From NCBI RefSeq assembly GCF_014356525.2, contig NC_052509.1:37026875-37090874 (forward strand): 64,000 nucleotides of DNA, read 5' to 3'. The DNA comes from Nilaparvata lugens. Lineage: Eukaryota; Arthropoda; Insecta; Hemiptera; Delphacidae. This document shows, in pieces, positions 10,437-21,384 of the stretch (positions within the stretch are counted from its first letter, which is position 1; the number at the start of each line of letters is the position of its first letter). The position numbers and the translations under genes are program-made. The notes beneath the pieces are model-generated. The model searched no databases. It was not told the DNA's origin and saw only the letters and a list, made by a program, of their open reading frames with translations.

Positions 10437-11024
10437 ATGATTGATCCTAAAGATATTTATGTTATATTACATTTCAAACTGCCATTTCCAAAATCACAGC
10501 TACCATGGAGAACCTATCAAGATGTATGTTGGTTGGAGTTTTATCATCACAAGATGAAATGGGAATTTGGTGAAATAGATTATTCTGATGATCTAATAAA
10601 AGCTTGTCTCAAAAACTATGATAAAGTATATACAAAGGGTGGAGAAAAAGTGGAATTCCTGAAGAAATTTCACAATAATTTTGAAACAATACCTGATAAT
10701 TTTGAAAGGCCTAATTATAGGAAGTTCTCTGATTGCTGGACTTATGATATTTGCAAAATTCATGATAGTATTGTTGATGGTAGATGTGCTTCATTCAGAG
10801 CTAAACATTATTTGTCATTGATGTTGTCTAAGGCAGAGAAAGTATTTGGTCAAAAAGTGGATTACCTATGTGAAGCAGAGCAAATGAAAAGTATGAAGAT
10901 GTGTCCATTTTATACTAAGGAAAACAAACACAAATATGCGATACAAGGATTTTACTACAATGGGCAAGAGGTAATTTGTGTATGGTGTGGATATCAATTA
11001 TACATGCACAAGGCGAGAATATGA
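10437..11024 (+). CDS. Polinton accessory protein with a C-terminal CxxC, unknown function
   Basis: A 195-residue open frame on the capsid strand. It is rich in aromatic residues and charged helices: LPWRTYQDVCWLEFYHHKMKWEF near the N-terminus, a middle WTYDICKIHD region, and a C-terminal CPFY...FYYNGQEVICVWCGYQLYMHK segment with a CxxC pair. The GFYYNGQEVICVWC stretch recalls the zinc-binding core of a BIR (inhibitor-of-apoptosis) repeat, but the downstream His and Cys that a BIR needs are not seen before the stop, so this is only a suggestion. The stop at 11024 may be premature because coding-like fragments continue beyond it. The reading frame itself is clean. Function unknown. Confidence 0.6.
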   Translation: MIDPKDIYVILHFKLPFPKSQLPWRTYQDVCWLEFYHHKMKWEFGEIDYSDDLIKACLKNYDKVYTKGGEKVEFLKKFHNNFETIPDNFERPNYRKFSDCWTYDICKIHDSIVDGRCASFRAKHYLSLMLSKAEKVFGQKVDYLCEAEQMKSMKMCPFYTKENKHKYAIQGFYYNGQEVICVWCGYQLYMHKARI

Positions 11025-11550
11025 AATCTTACAAGTGATGTTGCAAATCCAGTAAATTTTTCAGTTCTTGTACCACTCATATAAAAGCTCTGCTACAAAC
11101 AGAATCCATTCCAGTATGCTGTTATGAACAGAACTGATCAGTGTTGTAATGGATCCTAACTGTTGGTTGTATGCTGATATAGAATATTGGAATTGTAATT
11201 ATGTGATTACATAGACTGGTTTGATTTATGTGAAGAAGCTATTGCAAAAGCAAAATGTGAAAATCGTGATGATTGCTGAACAATCAAAATTTATTCTCCT
11301 AAACACAGTGAATGTTTGTGATACAAATGATTACCTATGTTATTAAAGACCTATGAAATTGAATGTTCAAAAACTAATCCAAATTGAGGATGAAGTGTTG
11401 TGCAATATAAGTTCATCTAACAAAGAGGATCCTTAGGGTTATTGACATTTGCAAACATGTTCAATTATGTCTGACCTTGGGATAGGACAAAGAAGAATGG
11501 TAACAGCGATGGTGAACTGCAAACCAGTTTAAACATGAAAACCTTGATGA
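11025..11550 (+). pseudogene. Coding-like debris between accessory ORFs
   Basis: Short frames such as DWFDLCEEAIAKAKCENRDDC near 11210-11270 look like protein remnants but are cut by stops within tens of codons. They may be the decayed end of the 10437 gene or a separate lost gene. No family recognised. Confidence 0.3.
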
Positions 11551-11994
11551 GTGGAGGGGGGAAAACAGTGTGATACCGCATACTATAGTGAAGTGGCTTT
11601 TATTCCCAGTTTAACAACAGTTAAGTGCAGAGACATGCTATTCTACTCTGACATAATGCAGCAGCAGCAGCAGTTCAATTTGACTAAATTCAATAAGACA
11701 TCAAGGGAGAGTATTCCCATTGTGCAGATACGTGACTTGAAGTCTGACTCCAGATATCCAGAATATAAGGCAAGAATAGTTCGTACACCATATGGATTGA
11801 GAAGTATGTTGCAATTATATGAGAAAAATAAGCGAGGACAACATGTGTTTTTTGATGTATTTTTGTCAGAAAGGTTTTTATCAGACCTAAATGGACAAAC
11901 TTTGGAAAGTTTTAATAATGGGATGTATGTTATGAGATGTATTCACCAGAAGGATAAACCATCATTGGTACTTTTGGATGATGTAGCGAATTAG
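11551..11994 (+). CDS. Polinton accessory ORF, possible OB-fold-like nucleic-acid-binding protein
   Basis: A 147-residue open frame. After a divergent N-terminus with a run of Gln (QQQQQF), it has YPEYKARIVRTPYGLRSML, then NKRGQHVFFDVFLSERFLSDL and NGMYVMRCI. The pattern of alternating strands with KAR.V.T.YG and a late hydrophobic F.DVFL is like small OB-fold proteins common in insect mobile elements. A minus-strand gene at 52920-53687 in this window ends in a segment of the same pattern (IIKARFVKTLWGDSYIL, then ISIFLPRRY). A role in binding single-stranded DNA is inferred only. The start is uncertain; the first ATG was used. Confidence 0.5.
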   Translation: MEGGKQCDTAYYSEVAFIPSLTTVKCRDMLFYSDIMQQQQQFNLTKFNKTSRESIPIVQIRDLKSDSRYPEYKARIVRTPYGLRSMLQLYEKNKRGQHVFFDVFLSERFLSDLNGQTLESFNNGMYVMRCIHQKDKPSLVLLDDVAN

Positions 11995-12168
11995 AAGAGT
12001 AAGGAATAAAATGGAATAGGCCTATTTCTTAGATGTATACAAATCAATTCTCTATATTAAACTATTATGAGTTCTTTCATAGTGGTTTAGTATGGAATTG
12101 ATATTAATGTTTCAGTTTTGAAATGGGGAAGCATTTTAAGCTAACGCCTGTGCTTCGTACAGCACAAA
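11995..12168. other. Spacer
   Basis: AT-rich spacer with no feature recognised. Confidence 0.3.
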
Positions 12169-12225
12169 GATGGGGGTATATGAAGTTGAAAGTTGATGCA
12201 ACTTTCAAGTTTATATACCCACATC
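12169..12225. repeat. 57-bp near-perfect inverted repeat
   Basis: GATGGGGGTATATGAAGTTG at the left pairs with TTTATATACCCACATC at the right, with the inner AAAGTT/AACTTT also paired. It sits about 80 bp before a TATA box. It could be a small MITE or a cis-element of the next gene. Confidence 0.65.
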
Positions 12226-12249
12226 CTACTATCAGGTGGAAAGCAAAGC

Positions 12250-12286
12250 ATATATAATAGTAGGTAAGTATAAGATTTGATTCAGT
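12250..12286 (+). promoter_or_regulatory. TATA box and arthropod initiator
   Basis: TATATAATAG at 12251-12260 is followed about 30 bp downstream by a TCAGT initiator (12282-12286), the classic arthropod spacing. A CCTACTAT/ATAGTAGG inverted pair (12226-12264) brackets the TATA box. The first ATG downstream is 12356. Confidence 0.5.
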
Positions 12287-12355
12287 ATAAGCTTGTTAGA
12301 GCTGCAGTTCAGTTGTACATGAGTACTTCTTGTTTAATAGAACATAACCTCAAAT

Positions 12356-12667
12356 ATGTCTCATTGTTTTAGTTATTCTAAATTCAAAAAGTTGTCCAGG
12401 TTATTAATGGGAATAACTTTGGACGAGTTTACAGTATTGGCTAATAGCATTAGATTCTCACAATATTGTGTAGAGAATGATAGTAGAGTTAAGGATAATG
12501 ATGATAAAGAATTGTCTGATGATAGTAAATGGTCAAATTCAAGTTCAAAGTATTCAATCTTATCCGAAGTGTATGAACTCTTAGATATTGTAATTGAGGA
12601 ACGTGGCTATTTCCACTATGGATGTAGCAATGATCATCATATAACAAAAATCACAGATAGTAATTAA
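12356..12667 (+). CDS. Small ORF, unknown function (Polinton accessory)
   Basis: A 103-residue open frame, not recognised. It starts at the first ATG after the TATA/initiator pair, leaving a leader of about 70 bases. The N-terminal third is helical and basic (SYSKFKKLSRLLMGIT), the middle is rich in Asp/Ser (DNDDKELSDDSKWSNSSSKYS), and the end has paired His residues (SNDHHIT). The promoter context supports a real gene more than the protein does. It may belong to the Polinton, since it shares strand and base use with the preceding block, or be an unrelated neighbour. Confidence 0.4.
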   Translation: MSHCFSYSKFKKLSRLLMGITLDEFTVLANSIRFSQYCVENDSRVKDNDDKELSDDSKWSNSSSKYSILSEVYELLDIVIEERGYFHYGCSNDHHITKITDSN

Positions 12668-12754
12668 TTGTGGGAGGCTATTTTTGATCTGGCTGAGCGG
12701 AAATGTATTGGGAAAGGTTGAAGTTAGTGTCTTATTCACTCTTCCAGTTAGAAC

Positions 12755-13402
12755 ATGTCTGTGGACAGGTTTGGATGTGTTTCACATGGTAAAAGTAATG
12801 AGATAGATGCTGAGGGATATTTAGAAAATCAGTTAAGTGAGCATAAGGAAACAGTTCTAACTAGATCCGACTTTGATAAGGAAAAGGCAGATTTGATTAC
12901 ATCCAAAGATAGTTTGAAGAAACAATTGGAAGAACTTGAAAACACAGTTCTGACAATATCATATTTTAATGAGGAGAAGGCTGAAATAGTGTCATTTGAT
13001 CATCTCAAATCAAGTTTGAAGATAATTACTGAAGAAGCAAAGACTAGTATTAATAATCCAATAACTAAAGATGAGTACGAAAAAGAAAAGGTTGGATTTG
13101 TTAGTTATGATAATCTTAAGACTGGAATTAGGCTATTAGAAGAGAGTATGATAGATTATGTATACAATAATGCTGAATTCAAGCAATATATTCATGATGC
13201 AATGAACCGATATGCATATTATCTGATAGGAGAATGTGTAATGGCTTCAAGAACATTTGACTGGGCAGAGCTTGAAGGTCACAGCTTCACATTAGAACTT
13301 AGTGAGGAGGATTTTTTCCGAAGAACTAGAATGTCTAAACCAGAGATTCCATTCAATAAGGATGATTTTTTAACACCAGAAGAACATCGATTAAAACATT
13401 GA
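12755..13402 (+). CDS. Coiled-coil-like protein with internal repeats, unknown function
   Basis: A 215-residue clean ORF. Residues about 35-130 hold three imperfect copies of a unit of roughly 38 residues with the pattern F(D/N)xEKAxxxS...LKxxLxxxE (SDFDKEKADLITSKDSLKKQ, then SYFNEEKAEIVSFDHLKSSL, then DEYEKEKVGFVSYDNLKTG). These are predicted helical and may form a coiled coil. The C-terminal part (YAYYLIGECVMASRTFDWAE and onward) is a distinct segment ending in a charged tail. I do not recognise the family. A tail-fibre-like or virion accessory role would be speculation. It is the last ORF of the Polinton-like block. Confidence 0.55.
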   Translation: MSVDRFGCVSHGKSNEIDAEGYLENQLSEHKETVLTRSDFDKEKADLITSKDSLKKQLEELENTVLTISYFNEEKAEIVSFDHLKSSLKIITEEAKTSINNPITKDEYEKEKVGFVSYDNLKTGIRLLEESMIDYVYNNAEFKQYIHDAMNRYAYYLIGECVMASRTFDWAELEGHSFTLELSEEDFFRRTRMSKPEIPFNKDDFLTPEEHRLKH

Positions 13403-16400
13403 TATGATGGTTATATAAAAAAAAAGCCATCTGACTAGGATGAAAGGCTGGTTTTAAGCAAAATGGTAGATTTGGATGTGGAGGGGGGGATCAAACTGAT
13501 GGAAATGGGTGGAGATGAAAGGTTGATGACTTGAAGTGGGCAGAGGTAACAGGTCAATGACCCCTGCTGGTCCCCCACCCCTGAAGGAGGGGGGGGATTT
13601 GGCCTTGGCGCTGGTCCACAGGTCCTGGGGGCAAGGCCACGCCCCTGTTTGGATATGCCGTTCCTGTAACTAGTAACTACTTCCTTATCCTATTAAAGAA
13701 CTTCTCATATCAAGACATTATAGAAAAATAGAAATTATATATATTCATAATCCAGCTCTAGAGTTGTCAGAGCAGAAAGCTACATGTCACAAAGGAATGA
13801 AATTGTTTGCCTTTTATAATAATTGCCACTAATTGGTCTTCAGTTGAGCTTGCAATATTATTGTTGAGGCTTCCTCAGAAATGAGTTGAAAGCCTGGCAG
13901 GCTGCCAGTTGCAGCTATAGAAAACCGGTTCTAAAGACTGACACTCTCCTCCCATACTCCCATGCCAGCCAACTTTTCTCCTTCCACTCATTACAAGCAT
14001 CTGTTGACATGTTTATGCAATCTGGTGGGACTATGCAGAACTAACCTTATGCATGATTTATGAATGCACTACATTGTTATACTCATTATAGAAGTTTTCT
14101 CTGGTAATACCTTCGACTAGCTAGCTTCATGAAATTTCTAATAATTCGTAGCACTGAGGATCCTCTTGAATAATTATGAACTCATGTGTAGATTTTTCAC
14201 AATTTGTGATGATGACCTGGATTTGTCTTGTGTGTCCTAAGTCTTTTCTGGTGGGCTGCTGTCATCCTCTCCAATGAGAGTTATTTAATTTAATAACTCA
14301 TGTCATACAGCGACATCACTGAGTTATATGAATATATTTTTAATCACATAAATCAAAACTAAAACTTTGGCAACAATTAATTAATGTACAATAAGGGATT
14401 CAGTCTAATGCTCTCATAATTGGTGGGTGTTCCTGGTGACCTCTGGCAAGCAAGTGGGCTGTTGGTCTTCCCCTATTCTCTCTCGACAATACTTTCAACT
14501 TTTCTAATTTACATAAAATTCAAATATCTTTTCCTATTGGTTGATTTCAAATAATCCGCGATGATGCAATTTAGTACTGTCAAATAGTCCATATTAAAAG
14601 AGCATATTGCTATCTTAAAACTGAATATTTCTATCCTTAACTCTCATTTTATCTCAACTACATTGTTTCGTGCCTTCTACAACAATTACAAATTTTTATA
14701 ATTTGAATAAAGACCACATGGAGATTTTGAATTGAATATTCTTAAGCGCCGAGCAAATACTGTATTATGATTGGTACATCCCCAGACTGTAATATGTATC
14801 AATGTGCTCAATAAAAATAAAGCCCATTTCCTTTATCTTTTTGTTTTGTTTTTAATAATTTTTGTTTATGCTATATGATACAATAAATATTTTTGTGTTT
14901 CCTTAATCGTTTTTGTGACATTTATTTGGCATGCTTAGTTTACAAAACCCTCTTGTCCTTGTATTAATGAATGCTACCTAGATGCAATTATTCTGCTATC
15001 TTCTGCTATCTAATTAAATTGTAGATGTTCAGCTTGGTCATTATTGATATTGCCGACAAGCGCTGTTTATATAGAACCTAACCTCAAATTCACACAATAT
15101 GTCATTATTTTATTAAATAATTGAGAAAATGATTTTCATTTTGAATTGTTAGCCATAATTTTGGCTTTTCCAGTTATTATTGTCTTATCTATATCTTCAA
15201 TTGATAATATTATTGGTGACAGATATTTTTGTTTTTCTGTCTGAGACCTAGTAATTCACTTCAGTTAATGAAATTTCTATTGGTATCAGAATGTACCATC
15301 AGATAATCAACATCGAATTTGAATTTAAAATATTTGAGAATCGAGTGTTTTCAATACAAATTCCAATAATCCTCAAATGAATTTTCACCTAAACACTCCA
15401 CATAACAATATCACATTTTCAGAATACCATACAAACTCTATCTGCATATGCCTCCCATACTTCCTTCCCTCAAACATTTTTCTCCTCTCAAAAAATAATC
15501 ACCATAAATATACCATCAATTTCATACCCATTCACATAACACTATAGTACAACAAGTTTTGAACCTACTGCTCAACAGCACTACCAACTGTTTCTATCAC
15601 AATTTGCTTATCAACTAACCTTAATTCTCACTACAATAAATCCTTCATTTTTCATCATTATGGGCTTCTTCTATTTACATTATTATTTCTTAGGTCTCAC
15701 AAATCGATATTTAATATGACTAGATTATTCTCACATTTTTCTCTTAGGTGCACATTGTCGGTTCTTTGGTCTACTAGATATTATGGTAACTTGACTCGTT
15801 TTAGGGTTTGGTAACTACATAAATAATATAAAACACTTAAATAAATATATGGACCCTAATTAAATACACAGATAATACATATAATAAAAAAAAATAATTA
15901 TATTATTCTACCATCTGGTCAACAATAGCTACTGATTTTGATTTAGCTGGCACTGGGCAAGCACAGTACATCCCTTTCCATTCCTATTCCTACATAGATA
16001 TGTCACATTTTCGTTTGGTTCTGGCTTGGATAACCTAACAACTGGATTTTCCACATTTTGAGGTGAATATAACAATTCACCTCATATATTATATTATATT
16101 ATATACATTATATATATTATTCATTATATATATTATATTATATTATATCATATATTAAATTATATTAATTTTATATCTACTATTCCATCATGTAGACTGT
16201 TTTGCTGATAATTATATTGAAAACAAACTATTTGAGATTATTCTTTGGTGTGTTGTGGATTTTATTGATCCTGGGCGAATTAAAAACAATTTTGGCAACA
16301 CGTGGATGGAGGTTCAATATTGATTTTATTCGGGCAGGTCAGTATTTATTTTTATAAGGTTGTTTTCATTTGTCTCTTTTAACAATATCTTTAAATTTTA

Positions 16401-16419
16401 TGATAGCCTATGGCTTGAC
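13403..16419. other. Non-coding, AT-rich
   Basis: No gene recognised over 3 kb. A short GC-rich patch lies at 13555-13655 (runs of C and G around CCCCACCCCTGAAGG). A TATAT-rich microsatellite lies at 16084-16170. Confidence 0.5.
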
Positions 16420-16861
16420 ATTTGCTATGTTTTCCCACCAGACGAGACTTGAATCCTCTTTTCCTTGTAAATGGCCCAGAATAAATTAAAAAGAATTCAT
16501 GGGTTACTTTTCCTAGAGCATTTGATAAACGATGGCTTTTTACAAGAAATTTATCTCCTACTTTATATGAGAATATTTTATAAGCTCAATCATGATAACA
16601 CTTTTGGTTACATGCTGCTTTTTCTAACCTTGACTGCACTAAATGGTGTGAATTGGAGTTGGTTATCTTGTTTATTTTAGAGGTTGGAAAATCAATCAAT
16701 TTCTCTATGAATTTAATATTCCTTTTGCCAAAGATTATTTCATATGATGTGAAACCAGCACTTTCATTCATACTGTTATTGTAACATTCCTCCAAGAATG
16801 GTAAGAATTTAACCCATTGTTGGTGTTTTGTATTGCAGTACGTTCGCATGAATCGAGACAC
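16420..16861 (-). mobile_element. Ty3/Gypsy integrase C-terminal remnant
   Basis: Minus-strand frames from 16861 down to about 16420 read YCNTKHQQWVKFLPFLEECY, NESAGFTSYEIIFGK and then, after a stop near 16586, YKVGDKFLVKSHRLSNALGK and FFLIYSGPF. This is the end of the integrase core followed by the C-terminal module of a Gypsy-type integrase. Only this piece remains; no LTRs or reverse transcriptase were found near it. It carries at least one stop and is a relic. The Met at 16861 is not a real start. Confidence 0.8.
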
Positions 16862-16978
16862 AACACAGCACAGAAAGTTTCAGATATATATCACTTATGT
16901 ATCAATGATATGTAAAATAAACATATCACATGATATGTCTCTGATACACATCAGTTAGATATCATCAATGGCCATTTT

Positions 16979-17185
16979 TCAACATAACAAATGCTATCTT
17001 CCAGTTATCTATCCAATACCTTTCTTTGAAACTTACCCACAATGCATCTTTTCTGCACATGTGCTGTGGCACAGTTTGGTGAGCATATTTTCAACATATC
17101 AAATTTTATCTCTCAGTTATCTATCAGATACCTTTCTTTGAGACATACCCATAATGCATCAATTCTGCACTTGCGCAGTGGCCCT
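16979..17185. repeat. 112-bp tandem duplication
   Basis: TCAACATA...TATCTTCCAG and CCTTTCTTTGA...ATGCATC recur with a period of 112 bp (starts 16979 and 17091), diverged by about 15% by eye. Confidence 0.7.
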
Positions 17186-17247
17186 AGCAACTTTCGTCAA
17201 CGACCGATCGACGCCATTTCATGTTCGAATTATTTTCATCACGTTTG

Positions 17248-18471
17248 TGATTTTAACTTTTGGTCTAGGTTTACAAAATTCAGTAGGCCAATAAAAAATG
17301 GTTAAAATATCGGCATACAACTGTTTTTTTTTTCATAAAACTAAGTATGTACTTACAGTAACTATTACATTTTACTCATAGATCTAAAAAGTAAATTTTT
17401 TACCGTTTTTATATAGAGCCTTATTTGTTTAGTTCTATAGGCCTAATGAAAGAGGAGTATTTCAAGTTAAAATTCGTCTATGCTACAAAATTTGGAAACC
17501 CAATATTCTTACTTTATTCTTAGTCAATTTGAATGTTTGAACGAATATCTAAAAAACAGTCATCACCTCGCCTTGTGATTCAAAATATCAATGTGTATAA
17601 CAAAATATTAGATGTGCACTTGAGAAAAATGTTTGTACTTGTCCCTTTATCCCTTTTGTCCCTTTTAACCATGCAACACCTGTATCAAATAACTCCTATG
17701 TGGTGGCAAAATTTCATCGGCCTTCATATTTATAGAATTTCTCATTAAAATTTATATTACCTTATGTTTCAGATTCTATCAAACAATCTTGTGGGTCGAC
17801 TGTGGGCATTAAGACCCAAATTGAAGACGCTATTAAGGATTGGCTAAAATATGCGAGTCAGAGTATTTTCAGTGGAGAAAAAAAAACAATCTAATTTTGT
17901 CGGTAATTAAAAATATCAAGGTATAAAATAAAATATTTGAACACATTAATATTTATGTTTATATTTATATTTATTTTACACAAATATTTAATAAAATATT
18001 AAATTATTATGAAATGAAAGTGGAAAGTTATTTTGAAAGTTCCTTTCTATTGAAACACTGTAATAAAATATTTGTTTGGCTATTGCATAAATCACAAACA
18101 ATCATCATACCTGAAAACTAAAATGTAGGGGGGTTTATACGATGCCAATTGGCAAGACAATAATATTGTCTTCTGAAATGTACAGCTGGTGTAAATTATC
18201 AATTGAATCTTTTAATTCTAAAACCATCATCTAGGCATGGCTAAATAAAAACTAATTGACAACATCAGCTGACGGTTTAAGAAGACAATTATTTTTGCCA
18301 ATTGGCATAGTTTAAACCTGGCATAAATGTCAAGTAAAAATTTAGATGATCTATATTATTTGCTAGAAAGAATTGAGCTATTTTCACTCACCACAGATGA
18401 AATTATCATACTAAAAATTCAAGATTTTTAAACAACTGCTGAATTCTTGAAATAATAGTTTTAAGTTAGGT
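17248..18471. repeat. 1.2-kb dispersed direct repeat, copy A
   Basis: Collinear with 19699-20935, about 97% alike by eye with small indels. No coding capacity. The 3' part holds a MITE-like inverted repeat. Identity unknown; perhaps a non-autonomous transposon. Confidence 0.8.
18131..18318. mobile_element. MITE-like inverted repeat inside copy A
   Basis: GGTTTATACGATGCCAATTGGCAA at the left (23-24 bp) is matched by the complement at the right end, and both arms continue through ACAAT...GTCTTCT-type sequence. Same structure at 20587-20778 in copy B. Confidence 0.65.
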
Positions 18472-18612
18472 ATGTTTCTTACAGACAAAATGTTTTTGAG
18501 CTTGGCAGAGTATATTAAATTACCATGGTAATTTGGTTGTAACCATCTCAGTTTTTTAAACAAACTTTTATCATACTAATTTTTGTGGATCAAAATTGAA
18601 GTAATATGGAAA

Positions 18613-18721
18613 TAGAAAGAAAAATAAAAATCTCAGTACCCTTTTTGAATCATTTAAATATTGATTAATAATAGTGATTAAATAATTCAAAAAGGTACTG
18701 AGATTTTTATTTTTCTTTCTA
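18613..18721. mobile_element. Short fold-back MITE
   Basis: Arms 18613-18650 and 18685-18721 are inverted copies (AGAAAGAAAAATAAAAATCT core) around a loop of about 34 bp. Confidence 0.7.
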
Positions 18722-18948
18722 GTTCTATAAAAAGTAGCCCTATACAGAAAAGAGATGAAGTAATATGGTTTTTATTGTGTGTTTTAATGTCACCTTACCA
18801 ATGTACCGCATTGCACGGTAATATTTCTGTTACATGAAATCATATGTAAATAAATGGAAATATGATTTCGTATTTTCATCTCTTTTCAAATGATTTTAGA
18901 AATATTACCATGTAATTGATAAGGTACCGGTTCAAAAGTATGGCTAAT

Positions 18949-19225
18949 TCAACGTCTGTTTATAGTTGAAAATAATGGTTGTCACGACGTGCTTTCAACG
19001 TCTGTTTATAGTTGAAAATAATGGTTGTCACGACGTGCTTTCAACGTCTATTTATAGTTGAAAATAATGGTTGTTACAATGTTTTTTCAACTATTATTCA
19101 ACGTTGAAAATAATGTGGAAACGGCGGACATTTTTTCGTGTTTTCAACGTTGAATTTCAACGTCTTTTCAACGTTAAGGTATTACGTGTTTGTAACGTTA
19201 TTTCAACGTTTCTGTGCTACCTGGG
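18949..19225. repeat. 46-bp minisatellite plus AACGTT-rich tail
   Basis: Three 46-bp units start at 18949, 18995 and 19041 with TCAACGTCTGTTTATAGTTG; the third has changes. Units are followed by many CAACGTT half-sites up to TGTGCTACCTGGGT near 19225, which resembles the terminus of some DNA transposons. Confidence 0.75.
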
Positions 19226-19698
19226 TTAGCTGGTCTTTTTCCTTGACAGTTGGCTTGTTTTGTATCTCTCCTTTCATCTTTGGAAATTTGTGCAAAAATA
19301 TTTTCATTATGCTATCTATGTATGTTTTTGTCACAGGACTGCTTATGTTGAGAAATTGAATGAAACTTAATAATATAATGAAAAATATAAATTTTTAAAA
19401 CATAACCCATTTAACCTGCAACAATGGAAGTCTGTTGCTATGGCACTCATAAATAGTATATGTAGGCTAACATCAAAGTGATTGCTTTTAACAAGCTCAG
19501 TAACGGTAATTAACTTGGTGATCCAAGAAATGGAAACGGGTGCCCGGAGTTCACATCATAAATATTAACATTTTCCAAATATTGTCATTCCATGGTGACG
19601 AAATTTAGCTTAAACTTGTTCATTTTAAAATTTAATTTCAATTAATTTATGAATGTTTACAACTCATATGTCAAGAATATTTTTGATTAATTTCATTG

Positions 19699-20935
19699 TG
19701 ATTTCAACTTTTGGTCTAGGTTTACAAAATTTAGTAGGCCAATAAAGAATGGTTAAAATATCGGCATTGTATCGATCAACAACTGTTTTTTTTTCATAAA
19801 ACTAAGTATGTACTTACAGTAACTATTACATTTTACTCATAGATCTAGAAAGTTAATTTTTTACCGTTTTTATATAGAGCCTTATTTGTTTAGTTCTATA
19901 GGCCTAATGAAAGAGGAGTATTTCAAGTTAAAATTCGTCTATGCTACAAAATTGGAAACCCAATATTCTTACTCTATTCTTAGTCAATTTGAATGTTTGA
20001 ACGAATATCTAAAAAACAGTCATCACCTCGCCTTGTGATTCAAAATATCAATGTGTATAACAAATATTAGATGTGCACTTGAGAAAAATTTTTGTACTTG
20101 TCCCTTTATCCCTTTTGTCCTTTTAACCATGCAACACCTGTATCAAATAACTCCTATGTGGTGGCAAAATTTCATCTGCCTTCATATTTATAGAATTTCT
20201 CATTAAATTTATATTACCTTATGTTTCAGATTCTATCAAACAATCTTGTGGGTCGACTGTGGGCATTAAGACCCAAATTGAAGACGCTATTAAGGATTGG
20301 CTAAAATATGCGAGTCAGAGTATTTTCAGTGGAGAAAAAAAAACAATCTAATTTTGTCGGTAATTAAAAATATCAAGGTATAAAATAAAATATTTGAACA
20401 CATTAATATTTATGTTTATATTTATTTATTTACACAATATTTAATAAATAAAATATTAAATTATTATGAAATGAAAGTGGAAAGTTATTTGAAAGTTCCT
20501 TTCTATTGAAACACTGTAATAAAATATTTGTTTGGCTATTGCATAAATCACAACAATCATCATACCTGAAAACTAAAATGTAGGGGGGTTTATATGATGC
20601 CAATTGGCAAGACAATAATATTGTCTTCTGAAATGTACAGCTGGTGTAAATTATCAATGAATCTTTTAATTCTAAAACCATCATCTAGGCATGGCTAAAT
20701 AAAAACTAATTGACAACATCAGCTGACGGTTTAAGAAGACAATCATTATTGTTTTGCCAATTGGCATAGTTTAAACCTGGCATAAATGTCAAGTAAAAAT
20801 TTAGATGATCTATATTATTTGCTAGAAAGAATTGAGCTATTTTCACTCACCACAGATGAAATTATCATACTAAAAATTCAAGATTTTTAAACAACTGCTG
20901 AATTCTTGAAATAATAGTTTTTTTTAAGTTAGGTT
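19699..20935. repeat. 1.2-kb dispersed direct repeat, copy B
   Basis: Second copy of 17248-18471, same orientation, 2.45 kb downstream. Ends just before the 21-bp inverted repeat at 20953. Confidence 0.8.
20587..20778. mobile_element. MITE-like inverted repeat inside copy B
   Basis: Counterpart of 18131-18318 with one extra short insertion in the right arm. Confidence 0.6.
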
Positions 20936-21300
20936 GTTTTTGTTTTTAAAGCTGTGTTTTCGTAACGGGCAGAAGCAGAATCGATTGCAGCGCACCCAGG
21001 CGGGCAGAAACAGTAACATTCAAAGAACTAGTTCTTTGACATGAATTTTGCTTTATGTGTTATGGGTAATGAACTTTTTGGGTTGTCCAAAAGGTAATTC
21101 TGAAATGATTATTGGAGATTTAATTCAATAAAGTGAATTAATTGCTTTTTAAAACTCAGATAACTTTTCCACAATTATTAGTTACTTCAATAATTATGCA
21201 AAATTCTATGCTTTATAGGCATGTCAATCTAAGAGTTAACTTTTCATTTCCTATGCTTGAAATTTGTAAGGGTAAATTATTTGAAGTAACTGATTGTATT

Positions 21301-21384
21301 TCATTATTAATAAGATATTATTTTATTAACTAGAAGCATTCCATTATTAATAAGATATTATTATAATTATTTTATTAACTAGAA
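21301..21384. repeat. Short tandem duplication
   Basis: CATTATTAATAAGATATTAT...TTTATTAACTAGAA occurs twice, the second copy with a 7-8 base insertion. Confidence 0.6.

Noticed and set aside
10900..11024. A BIR domain in the 10437-11024 ORF
   Set aside because: Only the GFYYNG...CVWC core fits; the later His and Cys ligands are missing before the stop.
17248..20935. A complete LTR retrotransposon
   Set aside because: The direct repeats lack TG...CA ends, a primer site and any coding region between them.
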